Origin: G963668435 sp963668435
Lineage (GTDB): Bacteria > Latescibacterota > Latescibacteria > Latescibacterales > Latescibacteraceae
Reading direction: 5' to 3'
Length of the DNA: 64,000 nucleotides
Assembly: GCA_963668435.2 (NCBI GenBank)
Contig: CAXXSC010000008.1
Location: forward strand, 1,178,001 to 1,242,000
Under the pieces are notes generated by a model that searched no databases, was not told the DNA's origin, and saw only the letters and a program-made list of their open reading frames with translations. Below are positions 15,844 to 24,648 of the stretch, piece after piece; the stretch's first letter is position 1; each line of letters begins with the position of its first letter. The translations under genes and the position numbers were made by a program.

Positions 15844-17850
15844 ATGAAACGCCTCAAGGGAAAATCATTTGTCAAAACGGTCAAGGAACGGTGCAGGGTT
15901 TGCTACACCTGTGTCCGCGAATGTCCGGCAAAGGCAATCCGCATTGTTGACGGTCAGGCGGAGATTATTGACGAGCGCTGCATAAACTGCGGCAACTGCG
16001 TCAAGGTCTGCAGCCAGGGCGCCAAGCAGGTGGTGAGCTCCATTGATATCATCGATAATCTGCTTGATTCCAAAGAACCTGTCGCCGCATTGATTGCACC
16101 GAGTTTCCCTGCTGAATTCGATAAAACAAGCCCCCTCCAGTTCGTGGGCATGCTGAAAAAGCTCGGCTTCGATTATGTCCATGAAGTCGCTTTCGGCGCC
16201 GATCTCGTTGCAGACGCCTACAGGAAGCTCCTGAACAAGGGTGGCAACAAGAACTACATTTCAACAAGCTGTCCGGCTGTTATCACCTACGTAGAAAAGT
16301 ATAATCCCGACCTTCTACCCAATCTCGCTCCTATCGTCTCGCCCATGGTCGCAATGGCCCGTGTGGCGAGAAGTATTTACGGCCGTGATATCAAGCTGGT
16401 CTTCATCGGCCCCTGTATCGCCAAGAAATACGAGACAGTGAGTGAACGGCTGGAAGGAGAACTTGACGGCGCGCTGACATTTCTCGAACTCAGACAGATG
16501 TTCGCCAGGAAAAGCATCAACAGAAACGATATTGAAGAGACTGATTTTGATCCGCCTCATGCCGGTTCCGGCGCACTTTTCCCCATCAGCAGGGGACTTT
16601 TGCAGGCTGCCGGTATCGAGGAGGACATTGTCACTGGCGAAGTGCTTTCAACCGATGGAAGAAGCAACTTCATCGAGGCCATCCGCGAGTTTGAAAGCGG
16701 GGAATGCAATGCCCGCCTTCTTGATGTTCTGTGCTGTAACGGCTGTATCATGGGTGCCGGCATGAGCCCTGCACCGACGAAATTCAGACGGCGCAGCAGG
16801 GTCAGCAGGTATGTCCGCGATTACATTTCAAAACGCGACAGGCAAACCTGGCGTGGCGAAAAAGCGGGTTATTCCGATCTCGACCTCAGCAGAGAATACA
16901 AGACCAATGATCAGCGTATACCGGTCGACGATCTGATTGCTCTTAAAGATATATTGGAAAAAATGGGCAAATTCTCACCTGAGGACGAGCTGAACTGCGG
17001 CGCATGCGGCTATGAAAGCTGCCGTGAACATGCGCTTGCAATCTACAAGGGGCTTGCCGAGGATGAGATGTGCCTGCCGTACACTATCGACAAACTGCGT
17101 CAGACAATCAGCGATCTCAATATTTCGAACGAAAAGCTGGCTGACACCAGAGAGGCACTTCAGCATTCTGAAAAACTCGCCAGTATGGGTCAGCTTGCCG
17201 CAGGTATCGCCCATGAGGTCAACAATCCGCTCGGTGTCGTACTCATGTACGCGCATATTCTCCTTGACGAGTTCGGCAAGGACGACCGGCTGTGCGATGA
17301 TCTCAGTCTTATCGCCGATCAGGCCGACCGCTGTAAAAAAATTGTCTCGGGACTTCTCGGTTTCGCGCGCCAGAACAAGGTGGTGCTCGACAACACGGAT
17401 GTATTCGAGATGCTCGAGCGCTTTATGCTTACAGCTCCGGCGCCTGATGGTATCGAAGTATCGATCGAGCATGAAACTGACAATCCCTTCGCCGATATCG
17501 ACCGGGACCAGATCATTCAGGTTCTCACCAATCTCATAAGCAATGCCTACGGGGCAATGCCTGACGGCGGAAAACTGACGATCTCTGTCAGCGGCGATGA
17601 TCGCTCGATTATTTTCACTATCAGCGACACCGGTGTCGGTATTGCACCCGACAATCTTGAAAAGATTTTCGAACCGTTTTTCTCGACCAAACAGCTCGGC
17701 ATGGGCACAGGGCTCGGGCTCGCGGTCACCTATGGCATCATCAAAATGCATTTCGGCGACATAACTGTCAAATCAAATGACAATCCCGTCGAGGGCCCGA
17801 CCGGAACGACGTTCAGGATCAGGCTTCCGAGAGCGGGACAGCAGGAATAA
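15844..17850 (+). CDS. Sensory [FeFe]-hydrogenase domain fused to a histidine kinase
   Basis: A 668-residue soluble fusion. Domains in order: two [4Fe-4S] ferredoxin sites (Cys17, 20, 23, 27 and 46, 49, 52, 56); an H-cluster domain (about 75-310) with ligands Cys143 (TSCPAV), Cys191 (GPCIAKK) and Cys297/Cys301; a four-Cys [4Fe-4S] domain of the PF04060 type (Cys385, 388, 393, 410); then HisKA with His457 (GIAHEVNNP) and HATPase (DTGVGIAPDN, GTGLGLAV). The proton-relay Cys of catalytic enzymes is Ser142 here, as expected for a sensor. Known HydS-type sensors carry a PAS domain, but none is evident here and the cluster domain joins the kinase directly. It follows hydA and precedes two receiver proteins. 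Probable role: cytosolic H2 or redox sensing. Confidence 0.9.
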   Translation: MKRLKGKSFVKTVKERCRVCYTCVRECPAKAIRIVDGQAEIIDERCINCGNCVKVCSQGAKQVVSSIDIIDNLLDSKEPVAALIAPSFPAEFDKTSPLQFVGMLKKLGFDYVHEVAFGADLVADAYRKLLNKGGNKNYISTSCPAVITYVEKYNPDLLPNLAPIVSPMVAMARVARSIYGRDIKLVFIGPCIAKKYETVSERLEGELDGALTFLELRQMFARKSINRNDIEETDFDPPHAGSGALFPISRGLLQAAGIEEDIVTGEVLSTDGRSNFIEAIREFESGECNARLLDVLCCNGCIMGAGMSPAPTKFRRRSRVSRYVRDYISKRDRQTWRGEKAGYSDLDLSREYKTNDQRIPVDDLIALKDILEKMGKFSPEDELNCGACGYESCREHALAIYKGLAEDEMCLPYTIDKLRQTISDLNISNEKLADTREALQHSEKLASMGQLAAGIAHEVNNPLGVVLMYAHILLDEFGKDDRLCDDLSLIADQADRCKKIVSGLLGFARQNKVVLDNTDVFEMLERFMLTAPAPDGIEVSIEHETDNPFADIDRDQIIQVLTNLISNAYGAMPDGGKLTISVSGDDRSIIFTISDTGVGIAPDNLEKIFEPFFSTKQLGMGTGLGLAVTYGIIKMHFGDITVKSNDNPVEGPTGTTFRIRLPRAGQQE

Positions 17851-17918
17851 TTCAGAATATTTGTATACTTAACGATAACACGGGTATAGACCCGTCACAT
17901 TGTAGCGAGGACAAAAAA

Positions 17919-18320
17919 ATGAGCGAAAACACAACTGCAAAGAAAATACTTTGTGTCGATGACGATGTCGACCTGCTCCTGCAGATGAAAATGCATCTCG
18001 AGGCCCAGGGATATGCGGTCACAACCGCCGAATCCGTTTCCGAGGCCGAGGAAATTCTCAAGAACGATATGCCTGACCTGGCCATCGTCGACCTGATGAT
18101 GGAACACATGGACGGCGGCTTTGTCCTTTGTTTCCACATCAAGAAAAAGAATCCCGACATCCCGGTCATCATGGTCACCGGTGTCACTGCGGAAACCGGT
18201 TTCGAGTTCGATTCCGCGACCGACGAAGAGCGCAGCTGGCTCAAGGCCGATGTCACGCTGGCCAAGCCTGTTCGTTTCGAGCAGCTTACCCGTGAAATGG
18301 CACGTCTCCTGAAAGGATAA
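17919..18320 (+). CDS. Single-domain response regulator (receiver only)
   Basis: This 133-residue protein is only a receiver domain: acidic cluster Asp14-Asp16, phospho-acceptor Asp58 in LAIVDLMMEHMDGG, Thr87, and Lys116 in TLAKPVRF. There is an insert (TGFEFDSATDEERSWLKAD) between beta-4 and beta-5. It has no output domain, so it probably acts as a relay or a protein-protein switch, like CheY or Spo0F. GCGAGG precedes the ATG. It lies 68 bases after the H-cluster kinase and 4 bases before the receiver-kinase gene, which suggests that the kinase phosphorylates it. Confidence 0.9.
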   Translation: MSENTTAKKILCVDDDVDLLLQMKMHLEAQGYAVTTAESVSEAEEILKNDMPDLAIVDLMMEHMDGGFVLCFHIKKKNPDIPVIMVTGVTAETGFEFDSATDEERSWLKADVTLAKPVRFEQLTREMARLLKG

Positions 18321-18324
18321 GCAT

Positions 18325-19470
18325 ATGGAATCCATCCGTGTGCTCGTTGTCGACGATGAACCCGGAATGCGCATGGCAATTGAGCGTGCGCTCCGGAATT
18401 TCACCGTCATGCTGCCCGATATCGAGGGTGAGGTATGTTTCGAGGTCGATACCGCGGCAAGCGGCGAGGAAGGTATAGAAAAAATCCGCGAAAACAAGCC
18501 GCGGATCATTCTCCTCGATTATAAGCTGCCCGGTATGAGCGGTCTGGATGTACTCGAACAGATCAGCAATGTGAAAGACGAGGTCCTGACCATCATGATC
18601 ACGGCTTATGCTTCGCTTGAGACAGCGGTCACAGCGACAAAACGCGGCGCTTACGATTTTCTGGCAAAACCGTTTACTCCTGACGAGCTCAAGCGGGTTA
18701 TCCGCAAGGCCGCCGGGCGCCTCATGCTCATTCAGCAGGCGAAACGTCTTGCCGAGGAAAAACGCCGCGTCCGCTTCCAGTTCATTTCAGTTCTGGCACA
18801 TGAGCTGAAAGCACCAATCGCCGCTATCGAAGGCTATCTGAGGATTATGGAAAGCCATACCGCCGGTGACGATATCGGAGCTTATGACCAGATCGTGGAC
18901 AGAAGCCTTATTCGACTGGACGGCATGCGGAAACTGATCATCGACCTTCTCGACATGACCCATATAGAGTCGGGACAGAAAAAACGTGAATTGGTCGAAA
19001 TAAATGTGCTCGATATCGCGAAAAACTCTCTCGAGGTGGCCCTTCCCGAAGCTGAAAAACGGGAAATCACCGTCAACCTCAACAGGCAGGAGCCGATCAG
19101 TATTTGGGGTGACAGGGGCGAAATCGAGATTATTCTCAACAATCTGGTCTCGAACTCGGTGAAATATAACCGTGACGGCGGAAAAGTCGATATCAATATT
19201 GACGAGAATGACGATGGGCTCACTATCGTTGTCGCCGACACGGGTATCGGCATGACCCAGGAAGAGGCAGACAAGCTGTTTAATGATTTCGTCAGGATCA
19301 AGAACCAGAAGACGAAAAACATTCTCGGCAGCGGTCTCGGGCTGTCCATTGTCAAAAAACTGGCGCAGCTTTACCAGGGCGATGTTGTCGTCACGAGTGA
19401 ACCGGATGTCGGAAGCACCTTCACTGTTACACTCAAGAATGTTCCTCCGGAGAGCAGCGAGGAAGAGTGA
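18325..19470 (+). CDS. Receiver-histidine kinase hybrid (REC-HisKA-HATPase)
   Basis: A 381-residue soluble protein. The N-terminal receiver has Asp10/11, phospho-acceptor Asp65 (ILLDYKLPGMSG), Thr93 and Lys115 (FLAKPFTPDEL). A short coiled linker leads to HisKA with His159 (SVLAHELKAPIAAIEGYL), followed by HATPase motifs NNLVSNSVKYN, ADTGIGMTQEE and GSGLGLSIV. It is the last gene of the rex-hyd unit. Together with the H-cluster kinase and lone receiver it makes a chain without any DNA-binding output in the cluster. The next partner must be elsewhere, or the output is a protein interaction. A terminator follows 39 bases downstream. Confidence 0.9.
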   Translation: MESIRVLVVDDEPGMRMAIERALRNFTVMLPDIEGEVCFEVDTAASGEEGIEKIRENKPRIILLDYKLPGMSGLDVLEQISNVKDEVLTIMITAYASLETAVTATKRGAYDFLAKPFTPDELKRVIRKAAGRLMLIQQAKRLAEEKRRVRFQFISVLAHELKAPIAAIEGYLRIMESHTAGDDIGAYDQIVDRSLIRLDGMRKLIIDLLDMTHIESGQKKRELVEINVLDIAKNSLEVALPEAEKREITVNLNRQEPISIWGDRGEIEIILNNLVSNSVKYNRDGGKVDINIDENDDGLTIVVADTGIGMTQEEADKLFNDFVRIKNQKTKNILGSGLGLSIVKKLAQLYQGDVVVTSEPDVGSTFTVTLKNVPPESSEEE

Positions 19471-19509
19471 GCCGAAAGGCTGACTTCAGTCCTCACTTTT
19501 TATATAGAT

Positions 19510-19541
19510 AAAAGGCAGTCCTTAAAAGGGCTGCCTTTTTT
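19510..19541. terminator. Terminator of the rex-hyd-sensor unit
   Basis: AAAAGGCAGTCC and its near complement GGGCTGCCTTTTTT form a stem with a small loop, followed by a T-run. The A-rich 5' side means it may also end the convergent hydrolase gene. Confidence 0.85.
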
Positions 19542-19575
19542 ATCTTTACTCGCTCCTCAGTTCTTCTTTCTCAGC

Positions 19576-20394
19576 TCAATCCAGACGCTCCAGCCAGCCA
19601 TCGAGAAAACGTTTGTAGTCTTTCTCTGACAGCAGGAATCCGTCGTTGTGCCCGCCCTTGAGCTCGAAAAAGTCTTTCGGCTCGTTCGCCGCCGCAAGTA
19701 GCCTCTGCCCCATCGCAAACGGCACTATATCGTCACCCGGGCTGTGTGCGACCAGCACAGGGCAGCGGATATCGCCAAGCAAGGTCTCGACCGGATATTC
19801 ATAGCGCATGAGAAGACGGACCGGAAGCCACGGGTGCAGCAACGCGCCAAGATCTTTGATCGAAGTGAATGTCGATTCGAGGATCAATCCACGCGGAGTA
19901 TTCTCTGCCGCCAGCCGTGCCGCCACAGCCCCACCGAGTGAGCGCCCCATTATTACGATGTCCTTTGCCTTCACACCTTTTTCGCGCTCCAGCCAGAGCA
20001 GTGCCGCCTCAGCATCGAGTATCGAACCGCTTTCGGAGGGTTTCCCTTCACTCCTGCCGTAACCGCGGTAATCGAATATCATCACGGATAATCCGAGTTC
20101 GTTGAGTGCGCGGATTGTATCGAGACGGTGAGAAATATTCCCGGCATTGCCGTGGCAAAACAGCACTGTTCCGCGATTATTCTGCGCAGTAATAAACCAG
20201 CCGTTCACAATCACCGAATCCGATGTTTTCAGGCTCACATCCTCATACGCGAGGCCTATATCGGAGGGAATGGATTCAATCTCTTGCAGCGGAAGGTAGA
20301 CCAGCCGTGCCTGCATAAGCCAGGTGACTCCGGCAAGAACAGCGTAAGAGAGCAGGAAAGCAAGAATAAGGTTTTTGACGATATCGCTCAACAT
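19576..20394 (-). CDS. Membrane-anchored alpha/beta hydrolase (BEM46/YfhR-like)
   Basis: A 272-residue protein with one N-terminal membrane segment (LILAFLLSYAVLAGVTWLM), so the hydrolase domain is anchored. The oxyanion region is LFCHGNAGNISHR. The nucleophile elbow is GRSLGGAVAARLA with Ser in GxSxxG. The late acid lies in VAHSPGDDIVPF and the catalytic His in KGGHNDGF. It resembles the BEM46/ABHD13 group, whose substrates are uncertain (esters or acyl groups). It is the last gene of a minus-strand set and lies 41 bases after the Fe-S protein gene. No substrate can be inferred. Confidence 0.8.
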   Translation of the reverse strand: MLSDIVKNLILAFLLSYAVLAGVTWLMQARLVYLPLQEIESIPSDIGLAYEDVSLKTSDSVIVNGWFITAQNNRGTVLFCHGNAGNISHRLDTIRALNELGLSVMIFDYRGYGRSEGKPSESGSILDAEAALLWLEREKGVKAKDIVIMGRSLGGAVAARLAAENTPRGLILESTFTSIKDLGALLHPWLPVRLLMRYEYPVETLLGDIRCPVLVAHSPGDDIVPFAMGQRLLAAANEPKDFFELKGGHNDGFLLSEKDYKRFLDGWLERLD

Positions 20395-20435
20395 TGACCG
20401 GCCTCAAGCATTGACAGAGCTGACTGCCGTTATGG

Positions 20436-21173
20436 TTATCGGCATCCCGGAGTGCCCCTTTCGAGATAGCGGCGTGTCCATGGACAGACAGCGATGCAGA
20501 TACCGCAGACATTCGAGCGCATTCCGCGTTCGTCAATATACCGCTCTGTCTGCTGATAACAGGCGCGGGCGTCATAGTAGTCCTCACGCTCCATGCTTTC
20601 ATCCCACAAGCGGCCCAGGATGGCATGTGAAGGGCAGGCATCGACACAAGCGGTGCAGGCTCCGCACAGTGATTTTTCGAGTGCGATGCCGGTTTCGATA
20701 GGCGCGTCGGTCGCTACTGTCGAAAGCCTGAACGCAGAACCATACTCTCTGTTCAGAAACAGCGCACTTTTCCCGATCCAACCAAGCCCGGCAAGACGGG
20801 CGGCGGTTTTATGCTGAAAGGGAAAACGAAGCTCAGCCCGCCAGTCCTCGACACTATCGGTAACGGTTGCCGGAAACGCCATAACGTCATATCCCCGCTC
20901 GCTCAGCCAGTCAGCGAGCAGTGCGGTCAATTCATTGAGCCTGGCATTCACCCTGTCGTACTCGGCCTGATAATCAGCAGTCGGTCCATCCAGGATAGCG
21001 GAGACGATTTCCCTGTCGAGCGCAACAGCGAGCGACACCGCCCGAGGCGGCATTCCCTCCGGCCGGCCGTCGACACGGCTCAGGTCGGCGAATCCGCACA
21101 TGGAAGCGCCGTTGTCGCGCATCAATGAGCTAATTTCATCATTCAGAAAAGCCATACAATACTCTTTAGTCAT
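20436..21173 (-). CDS. QueG-like double-[4Fe-4S] protein (epoxyqueuosine reductase-related)
   Basis: A 245-residue protein with the C-terminal double-cluster motif: LCGACTACVDACPSHAIL plus a distal CGICIAVCPW, and the preceding AGLGWIGKSALFLNREYGS of the QueG family. True QueG is about 350-380 residues and binds cobalamin through the N-terminal domain. This one is shorter, so the function may differ from epoxyqueuosine reduction. The start at 21173 overlaps the stop of the threonine aldolase gene (ATGA). A second Met at 21155 has a better AAAGAG site and could be used instead. The two genes are coupled. Confidence 0.75.
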   Translation of the reverse strand: MTKEYCMAFLNDEISSLMRDNGASMCGFADLSRVDGRPEGMPPRAVSLAVALDREIVSAILDGPTADYQAEYDRVNARLNELTALLADWLSERGYDVMAFPATVTDSVEDWRAELRFPFQHKTAARLAGLGWIGKSALFLNREYGSAFRLSTVATDAPIETGIALEKSLCGACTACVDACPSHAILGRLWDESMEREDYYDARACYQQTERYIDERGMRSNVCGICIAVCPWTRRYLERGTPGCR

Positions 21174-22216
21174 TGTGGAGATGATTCAAGAACTGCACGG
21201 GCGATGCCGGCAAAATCACGAACATCTTCCTCAGTTGTATCAAATGAGCACATGAGCCGCACTTCAGAACGTTTTTCATCGAAGACAAAGAAATCGAAGC
21301 GTTCGCGGAGACGTTCTAAACAGTGTTCAGGGATAATTGCGAACACGGCATTGCTTTCCACTTTCTGAGTCAGCGTGATTCCCGGAATCTCCGAAAGAAG
21401 CCGTCCCAGAACTGAGGCCATCATGTTGGAGTGTCGGGCGATATCGAAAGCCAATCCCTCATCGAGCATTGCCGAGAACTGCGCGGCGGCAAAACGCATT
21501 TTAGAATAAAGCTGCAATCCCTGCATCCGTATATACTTAAATTCGTGTTCGTGGCTCCTGTCGCGAAAGATAACCGCCTCGCCGAACATCAGGCCATTCT
21601 TTGTCCCGCCGAACGACAGGATGTCGACACCGGCATCAAAGGTCATCTCCCGAAATCCGCAGCCAAGTGACACCGCGGCATTTGAAAGACGTGCGCCGTC
21701 CATGTGCAGGAGCAATCCCTTTTCATGCGCGAAGCCGGACAGGGCCTTGATCTCATCGATGCTGTAGACCGTGCCTTTCTCAGTGGCCTGTGAAATGGAA
21801 ACGACTTTCGGCTGGGCATGATGGGCATCTGTATCAGCGTCGGTAAGCGCCCCCAGCAGTTCGACTGTCATCTTGCCGTCGGCAACCGGGGCACTGATGA
21901 GTTTGCAGCCGATATTGGTCTCCGGGGCACAGCATTCACTGCTGTTGATATGGGCTGACTCCGGGCAGATAACAGCATTGTATGAGCGGGTGACCGTTCG
22001 AAGGCCGAGAATATTCGCCGCAGTACCGCCCCAGACAAAATAGACATCACAGCCGTCACCGAAATGTTCGCGGATTTTCGCGACGGCCTCGGCAGTGAAC
22101 GGGTCCTCGCCGTACGAGGGCACATGGGCGCTGTTCGCCGCCTCGAGCTCTTTCATTATTTTCGGATGGACGCCCGAACAGTTATCGCTGGCGAATCCAC
22201 GGGAGGATATGGTCAT
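21170..22216 (-). CDS. Low-specificity threonine aldolase-type PLP lyase
   Basis: A 348-residue fold-type I PLP enzyme with FASDNCSGVHPKI at the N-terminus, the active-site stretch YGEDPFTAEAV, the cofactor-stacking HINSSECCAPE region, Asp in LLLHMDGARLSNA, and the Schiff-base Lys in DILSFGGTKNGLM. These match threonine aldolases, which split threonine or allo-threonine to glycine and acetaldehyde. Some close relatives are other beta-eliminating lyases. Its stop overlaps the start of the QueG-like gene. Confidence 0.88.
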   Translation of the reverse strand: MTISSRGFASDNCSGVHPKIMKELEAANSAHVPSYGEDPFTAEAVAKIREHFGDGCDVYFVWGGTAANILGLRTVTRSYNAVICPESAHINSSECCAPETNIGCKLISAPVADGKMTVELLGALTDADTDAHHAQPKVVSISQATEKGTVYSIDEIKALSGFAHEKGLLLHMDGARLSNAAVSLGCGFREMTFDAGVDILSFGGTKNGLMFGEAVIFRDRSHEHEFKYIRMQGLQLYSKMRFAAAQFSAMLDEGLAFDIARHSNMMASVLGRLLSEIPGITLTQKVESNAVFAIIPEHCLERLRERFDFFVFDEKRSEVRLMCSFDTTEEDVRDFAGIARAVLESSPQ

Positions 22217-22302
22217 AAAATACCTTCATTCAACTTAATCAAAAGAATTTCTCGGAGCTTTCCTCCGGGGAAGTTCATTGCAGTCACAGCGAACCGGTCT
22301 TA

Positions 22303-23256
22303 TCAGAATGTGATAACCCCGTCCGCCTCAAGCCAGTTGACAGCCTCTTTGACAGCCTCCAGCGAAGAATAGCGGGGATTATATCCCAGCAGACGGCGCG
22401 CTTTTTCAATTGAGCAGTTCGGGCTGTGGGCAATATGGTCCCAGGTCATTTCCGCCTCTTCAGGCGTGACAGTCTTGCGCCACTGTTCCCAGGGCAGGAA
22501 AGAAATCCGCGGCTCATGCCCGAACCATGCATACATAGCCTCGGCGTAACCCCGGAGAGTCAGCGCCTGCGGAGATACAACATGAAAGCTCTCACCTGCG
22601 GCAGTGCTCCAGTTCGCCAACGTTTTCATGAACGCCTGAGCGACATCGTCGGCATGGACATGGTGCACAGTCTCAAGGCCCATGTTGGGAAGAACAAGTT
22701 CCTCACCGCGCGCAATCGTTTCAAACACGGCGGGAGTGAAATGCCCGGCTGGATTGAGCGGCGCCCAGCCCGGCCCTACGATATGTCCCGGATGGATTAC
22801 CGTTGCCGGAAATGTATTTACCCTTGCTTCCCGAAGGAGATACGCCTCTATCGCAGCTTTCTTGATGCCGTAATCACCAAAAGGTCTGCGCGGCTGCTCT
22901 TCGGTGCTTGGCACAACAGTGCTGTGCCCGTGCACCCAGGTGCTTCCGCAGCTGAGATAGAGACTGGCATGGCCACGAAGCGCCTCGACCATGGCCTTTG
23001 CGCTCTCGGGCTCGAAACAGATCATATCAATGACAATATCCGGATCGAGCCCGGCAATCTCACCGGCGAATGTGCCGGAACGCTCCGCGCTTTCGCGGTC
23101 GAGGACAAGCTGTTCAACCCTTTGCCAGGCGGCGTTTTCAATGTAGGGGCTTCGTGCACCGCGGCTTACATTGATCACCGAGAACCCCGCATCGACAAGG
23201 CGGGGAACAAGATAGCCGCCCACATGGCCGCTGCCGCCAATTATCACTGCGCGCAT
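22303..23256 (-). CDS. NAD(P)-dependent epimerase/dehydratase (extended SDR)
   Basis: A 317-residue extended short-chain dehydrogenase. The Rossmann motif is GGSGHVGGYLVPRL at the N-terminus. The active-site Tyr-x3-Lys is in YGIKKAAIEAYL, preceded by a Ser/Thr region (CGSTWVHG). A proline-rich substrate loop follows (HPGHIVGPGWAPLNP). Members interconvert or dehydrate nucleotide sugars, but the substrate cannot be told. AAAGGAG six bases before the ATG supports the start. The 86-base gap to the aldolase gene shows no clear signal. Confidence 0.85.
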   Translation of the reverse strand: MRAVIIGGSGHVGGYLVPRLVDAGFSVINVSRGARSPYIENAAWQRVEQLVLDRESAERSGTFAGEIAGLDPDIVIDMICFEPESAKAMVEALRGHASLYLSCGSTWVHGHSTVVPSTEEQPRRPFGDYGIKKAAIEAYLLREARVNTFPATVIHPGHIVGPGWAPLNPAGHFTPAVFETIARGEELVLPNMGLETVHHVHADDVAQAFMKTLANWSTAAGESFHVVSPQALTLRGYAEAMYAWFGHEPRISFLPWEQWRKTVTPEEAEMTWDHIAHSPNCSIEKARRLLGYNPRYSSLEAVKEAVNWLEADGVITF

Positions 23257-23303
23257 ACGACACTCCTTTGATCTTCTATCATGTTGAATAAACAGCCGTT
23301 GAG

Positions 23304-24485
23304 TTATTTCACGAGCTCGATTCCGCGTTTCAGGCGCAGAAGGGCCTCGAGAAGATAATAATCGCCATAAATGAGCCCACGATCGACAGCGTTGCCGTGG
23401 GGCTTGCTCGCGACACCGTGGAGCAGGATGCTCGAAGCGTTCGTACCCCTGGCGAGATATTTATCGGAGGTCAGAGAATCCAGCATCTTGACCGCGGTTT
23501 CCTTATAGAGTTTGGCTTTCTTGCTATCGCTTGCAAACGTGGAAAGCTCAATCAGCGCCGACGCAGCAATAGAACCGGCGGAAGAGTCGCGATCCTCACC
23601 CGCGATGCCTGTCCTGTCGAAGTCCCAGTAGGGCACGTAATCCTCAGGAAGGTGAGCGATGAAATAATCGGCAAGCTTCTCCGCGGTGGCCAGCATATCC
23701 TGACGTTTCGTCTCACGGTACATCATCGTGAAACCATAAATACCCCATGCCTGGCCGCGTGACCAGCAGGAATCGTCAGCATAGCCCTGATGCGTGAATT
23801 TTGCCGTCGGGCGGCCTGTTTCGGGATCGTAGTTAACCACATGATAGCTGCTGCCGTCAGGACGGAAATGATTCTTCATGGTGGTTTCAGCGTGCTTGAC
23901 TGCAATGTCTGCAAGACGTGAGGAACCGCCGTTCCGTGCCGCCCAGAAAAGGAGTTCGAGATTCATCATGTTGTCGACGATCACGCGGAATTTATACTCG
24001 TTATGAGGATTCCACGACATGATCGACTTGACCTTGTCGCTGTAACGTGTCTCTAGTGTTTTGCCCGACTGGACGAGAATCGGCTTGAACGAGGGATCGC
24101 CGGTCAGACGGTAACCCTGACCATAGCTGGAGAACATCATGAAACCGATATCGTGGTTGCCGTCGTAATACTGGATATCCTCGAGCCCCTTTGTATAGGC
24201 AAGCGCGCGTTCTTTCCAGACATCTTCGCCGGAATACTCGTACATGAGCCAGAGGCAGCCGGGAAAAAATCCGCTGGTCCAGCCGCGCGCCGAGGTGGTG
24301 TGCCATTCGCCCGTCTCTTCGGTGTTGACCGGGAATTTCGAGGTATCGTTCACCTCGGCACAGGATTTTTCGAGCTGCTGACCGGCAAACTCGAATACCG
24401 AATCGATACGGGCATTCATGCTGTTGCACGAGGCTGTGGTGAACAGGACAAGAATGAGCAGAACCGGCAATACGAAATGTTTCAT
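23304..24485 (-). CDS. GH88-family unsaturated glucuronyl hydrolase-like lipoprotein
   Basis: The ATG at 24485 has AGGAG eight bases upstream and gives a clean lipoprotein signal (LLILVLFTTASC, Cys at about 20). The mature part is an alpha6/alpha6 barrel of the GH88 type. It has TSGFFPGCLWLMYEYSG, MSWNPHNEYKFRVIVDNMMN with the catalytic Asp, HQGYADDSCWSRGQAWGIYGF with a second Asp pair, and DSSAGSIAASALIELS. GH88 enzymes hydrate 4,5-unsaturated uronic acids released from polysaccharides by lyases. The predicted site is the periplasm or outer membrane. It stands alone with no lyase gene adjacent. Confidence 0.88.
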   Translation of the reverse strand: MKHFVLPVLLILVLFTTASCNSMNARIDSVFEFAGQQLEKSCAEVNDTSKFPVNTEETGEWHTTSARGWTSGFFPGCLWLMYEYSGEDVWKERALAYTKGLEDIQYYDGNHDIGFMMFSSYGQGYRLTGDPSFKPILVQSGKTLETRYSDKVKSIMSWNPHNEYKFRVIVDNMMNLELLFWAARNGGSSRLADIAVKHAETTMKNHFRPDGSSYHVVNYDPETGRPTAKFTHQGYADDSCWSRGQAWGIYGFTMMYRETKRQDMLATAEKLADYFIAHLPEDYVPYWDFDRTGIAGEDRDSSAGSIAASALIELSTFASDSKKAKLYKETAVKMLDSLTSDKYLARGTNASSILLHGVASKPHGNAVDRGLIYGDYYLLEALLRLKRGIELVK

Positions 24486-24648
24486 GATTTTACTCCTGAA
24501 AATAAGGATGGATGATGTATTGTGATAATCACTAAGGTACACACTTGCGAGGCTATAATCAACGGTGATTTCATCAGTAAAAGCATTTCAGACGGGAAGA
24601 AACCGCGTATGCAATATTCTCGAAACACATCTTCACGGCACGAGCAAC

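Noticed and set aside
13963..17850. The two H-cluster genes as a recent tandem duplication
   Set aside because: Their motifs and domain orders differ too much: one ends in a kinase and lacks the [2Fe-2S] domain, and the L1 motifs are different.
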